A stretch of 35,615 nucleotides of DNA from Chitinispirillaceae bacterium. GTDB lineage: Bacteria > Fibrobacterota > Chitinivibrionia > Chitinivibrionales > Chitinispirillaceae. Under the pieces are notes generated by a model. It was not told the origin of the DNA, ran no database searches, and saw nothing but the letters and a program-made list of their open reading frames with translations. A program made the translations under genes and the position numbers. This document shows, one piece after another, positions 32,515-35,615 of this stretch (position 1 is its first letter; the number at the start of each line of letters is the position of its first letter). The DNA lies in assembly GCA_016930275.1 (NCBI GenBank), contig JAFGHA010000218.1:1-35615 (forward strand), written 5' to 3'.

Positions 32515-35316
32515 ATGGAACAGGTACATGCCAGATACAATCGCATTTTCGCACTCGCGGTTTTCTGTATCGCCGCCGTCGCATTTTTCTTCACCATGGC
32601 TCCCACCGTCGCTTTCTGGGACTGCGGCGAATATACCGCAGCCGGCGCCTCTTTCGGCGTTCCGCACCCGCCGGGCAACATTCTACTTATGGCGATGCTC
32701 CGTGTCGTAAGCATCCTCTTCTCTTTTTTCAAGGATATCGGCTACCGGATGAATTTTCTGGTGCTGCTCTTCAGCGCGGGTACCGCCTCGCTTGTATACC
32801 TGATCGCGGTTCGCGTTTCGGTTTCATTCATGGGAATTCCCGATACCACCTGGAAACGGATATCCGTATACACCGGCGGTGTCGTCGCGGGACTTTTCGC
32901 AGTATTCGGGAGCACCTTCTGGTTCAGTGCGGTGGAAACATCCGAAGCGAACGTGGCGATGTTCTTCGTCGCGCTTTGCACCCTTCTGGTCCTGGTGTGG
33001 GCGCAAAGCAAAGACGAACACCGTGACCGCTTGCTGCTGCTGCTGACCTACGTGAGTTTTCTCGGTATCGGTATCCATATGTATTCTATGATCGTTCTTC
33101 CGCCGATTTTTCTGTACATCGTACTTACCGACGAGGAAAAGCGGAAAGACTGGCGGCTATGGATCACCACCGTGCTGCTCGGACTGGTTATCAAGGACCT
33201 GATTCTTTTCATCTATGTGGCGCCTATCGTGACCGTCGTCACCTTCACCATGTCGGCAGTTGCCGGTCCCAATCAGAAAAAATGGCGGTTCTGTTTCTGG
33301 ATGGCGCTGCTCGCCACCATCGGTTTCTCCTGTCATCTGATCATTCCGATCCGCAGCGCACTTGAACCGATCATCAACGAGAACCACCCCGACAACTGGA
33401 TCGCATTCAAAGAATACCTGCAGCGCAAACAGTACGGGGCGGAAGACATGTTTTCCCGGATGTTCTGGCGTCGGGGAACATTCGGTCACCAGTTCGGCAT
33501 CGAAGGACATATGGGGTACGGCGGTTTTCATATCACCCAGTTCTTTCATTTCAGCCCGCTGGATACAAAGGTGAATTTCCTCCAAACAGACTTTGCATCC
33601 GGTATGGGTAAACTGCTGGTTTACCTTATTCCAACCGCCTTTATGTTCTTCGGCTGGGGATACCTGTACAAAAAAAACCGTAACGTCGCCATCTACCTGA
33701 TCGCGCTGTTCATCATCACCTCGATCGTAATGACCCTGTATATGAACTTCGCCGACGGCACTCGTCCGGAACACCGCGACTACCTTTACTGGCTCAAGTC
33801 CGGGAAACAGGGACCGATGCCGGTGGTGCACCGGGAAGTCCGGATACGTGACTACTTCTGGTGCGCGGCGTTCATGTATTTCGGCATGTGGATGGGAATC
33901 GCGTCCAGTGCGATGCTGCACTATCTGTTCACGCATAAAAAGTCTTTCCAGCGCACCACCCTCGCTCCTATCATTGCAGTGCTGTTCATGGCGTCACCGA
34001 TACTTCCGATGACGCAGAACTGGAACGACGCCTCGCGTAAGGGCGACTGGATTCCCTATGATTATGCGTACAACCTTCTGATGTCATGCGAGAAGGACGG
34101 GGTCATCTTCACAAACGGCGACAACGATACCTTCCCGCTGTGGGCACTGCAGGAGGCGTACGGTATCCGCAAAGACGTACGTATCGTCAACCTCAGCCTG
34201 CTCAATACCACCTGGTACATCAAGCAGCTCAAAAAACTTGAGCCGAAAGTGGCGATCTCATATTCCAACGAACAGATTGAGGCACTACGCCACCAGCTCA
34301 ATCCCATCGTCAATCCCTCCAAATACCGCTTGCCGAAAGCCGGTATCGAGGTGATGCTGCCTACCCGCAAGGAACTCAATGCACTGCGCGTGCAGGATCA
34401 GATGGTGGTCAATATCGTCGACGCCAACGCCTGGAAAAAGCCAATCTATTTCGCCGTCACCGTTTCCGACGATAACCTTATGGGGCTCGGTCCTTATCTT
34501 AAAATGCAGGGGCTGGTCTACCGGGTGATGCCGATCGTTGTCGCGGAGAAAGACCGCCTCGATATCGCCCGGACGGTGCACCTGCTCGACAACGTCTACC
34601 GGTTCCGCGGACTGGGCGACGGTACCGCCCGCCTGAACGATACGTCCGAAAAACTGCTGTCGAACTACGCGGCGTCGTATATCCAGATTGCCCTTTCGAT
34701 GCGCCGACCGCTGCAGATGCTCAAAAACGAGGTCGACCAGCTCAAACAGCAGGTTGCCGACACCACCGCGGATTCCACCGCCGTTTCTCCGGCCGATCTG
34801 GCGGCAAAGGAGAAAACCTATCAGGACTCGCTCAACCTCGTTCTTGACAAGCTCGAACAGTGTATCGGTTTCATGCCGGCCGACTGGCGGCCGCGGGTGC
34901 TGCGCCACGAAGTGCTCATGTCAAACGATATGAGCGTGGAAGCCGAAAAGGAAATGCGCCAGGCCCTCGAAATTGATCCGACCAACGAAGAGTACATGAA
35001 ATATCTGGTGCAGGCACTCGAGAAAAACAACAAACGCGAAGAAGCGAACAGGTTTCTCAAGAAACTGCTCAATGACGAGCGTGATCCGTGGTTCGCCCAC
35101 GCGACCCTCGCCCGCAACTACGAGGAACTGGGCATGTACGACAGTGCCATCGCGGTGATGGAGCAGTTTACCGCCACCCATCCCGGCGATCGCCGCGCCA
35201 CTTCATACATCATGCAGCTCAAGGCAATGAAGGAGAAACCGGTAGATACCTCTGCCGGGGATTCGACGGCGTTGACACCACCAATGTCGGTGGCTCCGGC
35301 GGCAGCCGGGAAGTAG
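32515..35316 (+). CDS. DUF2723/GT117-like polytopic membrane protein with C-terminal TPR-like region
   Basis: A 933-residue protein. The N-terminal half has about 10-12 transmembrane segments and the family motif VAFWDCGEYTAAGASFGVP (residues 28-46), in which the Asp/Glu pair resembles the catalytic acids of protein O-mannosyltransferase-type GT-C enzymes. The second half is soluble, includes GVIFTNGDNDTFPLW, a helical segment with AADTTADST-like linkers, and two to three TPR-like helices at the end (ALEIDPTNEEYMKYL; LARNYEELGMYDSAIAVME). DUF2723 proteins in Bacteroidota-type bacteria are linked to glycan transfer on secreted proteins. The ATG at 32515 is preceded by AAAGGAT. It is 197 bases from nusB and ends at a strong terminator. 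Confidence 0.88.
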   Translation: MEQVHARYNRIFALAVFCIAAVAFFFTMAPTVAFWDCGEYTAAGASFGVPHPPGNILLMAMLRVVSILFSFFKDIGYRMNFLVLLFSAGTASLVYLIAVRVSVSFMGIPDTTWKRISVYTGGVVAGLFAVFGSTFWFSAVETSEANVAMFFVALCTLLVLVWAQSKDEHRDRLLLLLTYVSFLGIGIHMYSMIVLPPIFLYIVLTDEEKRKDWRLWITTVLLGLVIKDLILFIYVAPIVTVVTFTMSAVAGPNQKKWRFCFWMALLATIGFSCHLIIPIRSALEPIINENHPDNWIAFKEYLQRKQYGAEDMFSRMFWRRGTFGHQFGIEGHMGYGGFHITQFFHFSPLDTKVNFLQTDFASGMGKLLVYLIPTAFMFFGWGYLYKKNRNVAIYLIALFIITSIVMTLYMNFADGTRPEHRDYLYWLKSGKQGPMPVVHREVRIRDYFWCAAFMYFGMWMGIASSAMLHYLFTHKKSFQRTTLAPIIAVLFMASPILPMTQNWNDASRKGDWIPYDYAYNLLMSCEKDGVIFTNGDNDTFPLWALQEAYGIRKDVRIVNLSLLNTTWYIKQLKKLEPKVAISYSNEQIEALRHQLNPIVNPSKYRLPKAGIEVMLPTRKELNALRVQDQMVVNIVDANAWKKPIYFAVTVSDDNLMGLGPYLKMQGLVYRVMPIVVAEKDRLDIARTVHLLDNVYRFRGLGDGTARLNDTSEKLLSNYAASYIQIALSMRRPLQMLKNEVDQLKQQVADTTADSTAVSPADLAAKEKTYQDSLNLVLDKLEQCIGFMPADWRPRVLRHEVLMSNDMSVEAEKEMRQALEIDPTNEEYMKYLVQALEKNNKREEANRFLKKLLNDERDPWFAHATLARNYEELGMYDSAIAVMEQFTATHPGDRRATSYIMQLKAMKEKPVDTSAGDSTALTPPMSVAPAAAGK

Positions 35317-35348
35317 TACTTCGGCCGAACATTCTTTAAATCGACAGG

Positions 35349-35388
35349 ATACAAAAGGGCACTCCCGGTCGGGAGTGCCCTTTTGTAT
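35349..35388. terminator. Strong bidirectional Rho-independent terminator
   Basis: An 18-base perfect inverted repeat (ATACAAAAGGGCACTCCC with GGGAGTGCCCTTTTGTAT) around a GGTC loop lies 32 bases past the stop of the DUF2723 gene. The GC-rich core followed by TTTT on the plus strand, and by TTTT on the minus strand, should terminate in both directions. Confidence 0.93.
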
Positions 35389-35615
35389 GCAAATTTAGGG
35401 ACGGTGGCCATTTAACTACTTAAGCCCCACCACTTTCATTCTAAATCATTTTCTCTTTTCGTGACATTCCCGAAATTGCCGTGGCGCCGACGTTTAGCGC
35501 TTTTACGACAAAATCACGGTCCCCGAAATGTCATGAGTGCCCAGGTATAGCAGAGGTATCCGGCCTGTACAAGATACCGTTCGAGCAGCGACAAGAAAAT
35601 TCACGATCCTCGTCG
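35389..35615. other. Gene-free end of the window
   Basis: No gene is supported. A minus-strand open stretch without start is visible from 35615 to a stop near 35529, but it has no recognisable similarity. The segment has a loose inverted repeat around CATGACATTTCGGG/CGTGACATTCCCG (about 35460-35540). Confidence 0.5.

Noticed and set aside
35455..35545. Loose inverted repeat as a possible insertion-sequence end
   Set aside because: Arms are imperfect, no transposase is visible and no target duplication was found.

Overview
The window looks like the chromosome of a Gram-negative bacterium of the FCB group, most likely Fibrobacterota (Chitinispirillum/Fibrobacter-like). This is inference. It rests on two secreted proteins with T9SS-like C-terminal tails (one a DUF4861 protein), a DUF2723/GT117 membrane protein with C-terminal TPR-like repeats, and moderate GC content. 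No rRNA, tRNA or CRISPR array was seen.

Layout. (1) 1-2732, minus strand: a type I restriction-modification operon, hsdM, then a tiny winged-helix gene, then hsdS (cut by the window edge), joined by abutting or overlapping codons. (2) 2868-4358, minus: a secreted beta-helix protein. (3) 4574-8675, plus: a type VI secretion auxiliary cassette. It holds a CRP-like operator with class II promoter geometry, an Hcp with a long C-terminal extension, a protein with a caspase-like (clan CD) His/Cys arrangement, a small exported cysteine-rich protein (candidate immunity), an orphan VgrG-like tail, and a LysM gene broken by one base in an A-run. (4) 9067-14581: a secreted DUF4861 protein, the RNA helicase deaD with a structured upstream region, an outer-membrane-like protein, a small zinc-ribbon protein and pncC. 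(5) 14595-25695, minus: an exopolysaccharide assembly operon that runs without gaps into rfbD and the queuosine precursor genes queD-queE-queC. It contains two unusual fusions: a tyrosine kinase/copolymerase with an extra membrane segment and NTF2-like domain after its tyrosine cluster, and an SLBB-FecR-LCP protein. (6) 25823-35316: the riboflavin genes ribD, ribE, ribBA and ribH plus nusB, with a trehalase and an antisense flavodoxin inserted between ribD and ribE, ending in a large GT117-like protein and a strong terminator.

How the parts work together. The exopolysaccharide genes encode an outer-membrane export channel, two P-loop ATPases, a Wzz/Wzc-type copolymerase-kinase and a putative LCP-type ligase-like protein; rfbD supplies a dTDP-rhamnose step. 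queD-queE-queC convert dihydroneopterin triphosphate to preQ0. ribD-ribE-ribBA-ribH give riboflavin from GTP and ribulose-5-phosphate except for the dephosphorylation step. The most interesting block is the Hcp cassette: no other T6SS structural genes are present, so it would depend on machinery encoded elsewhere.
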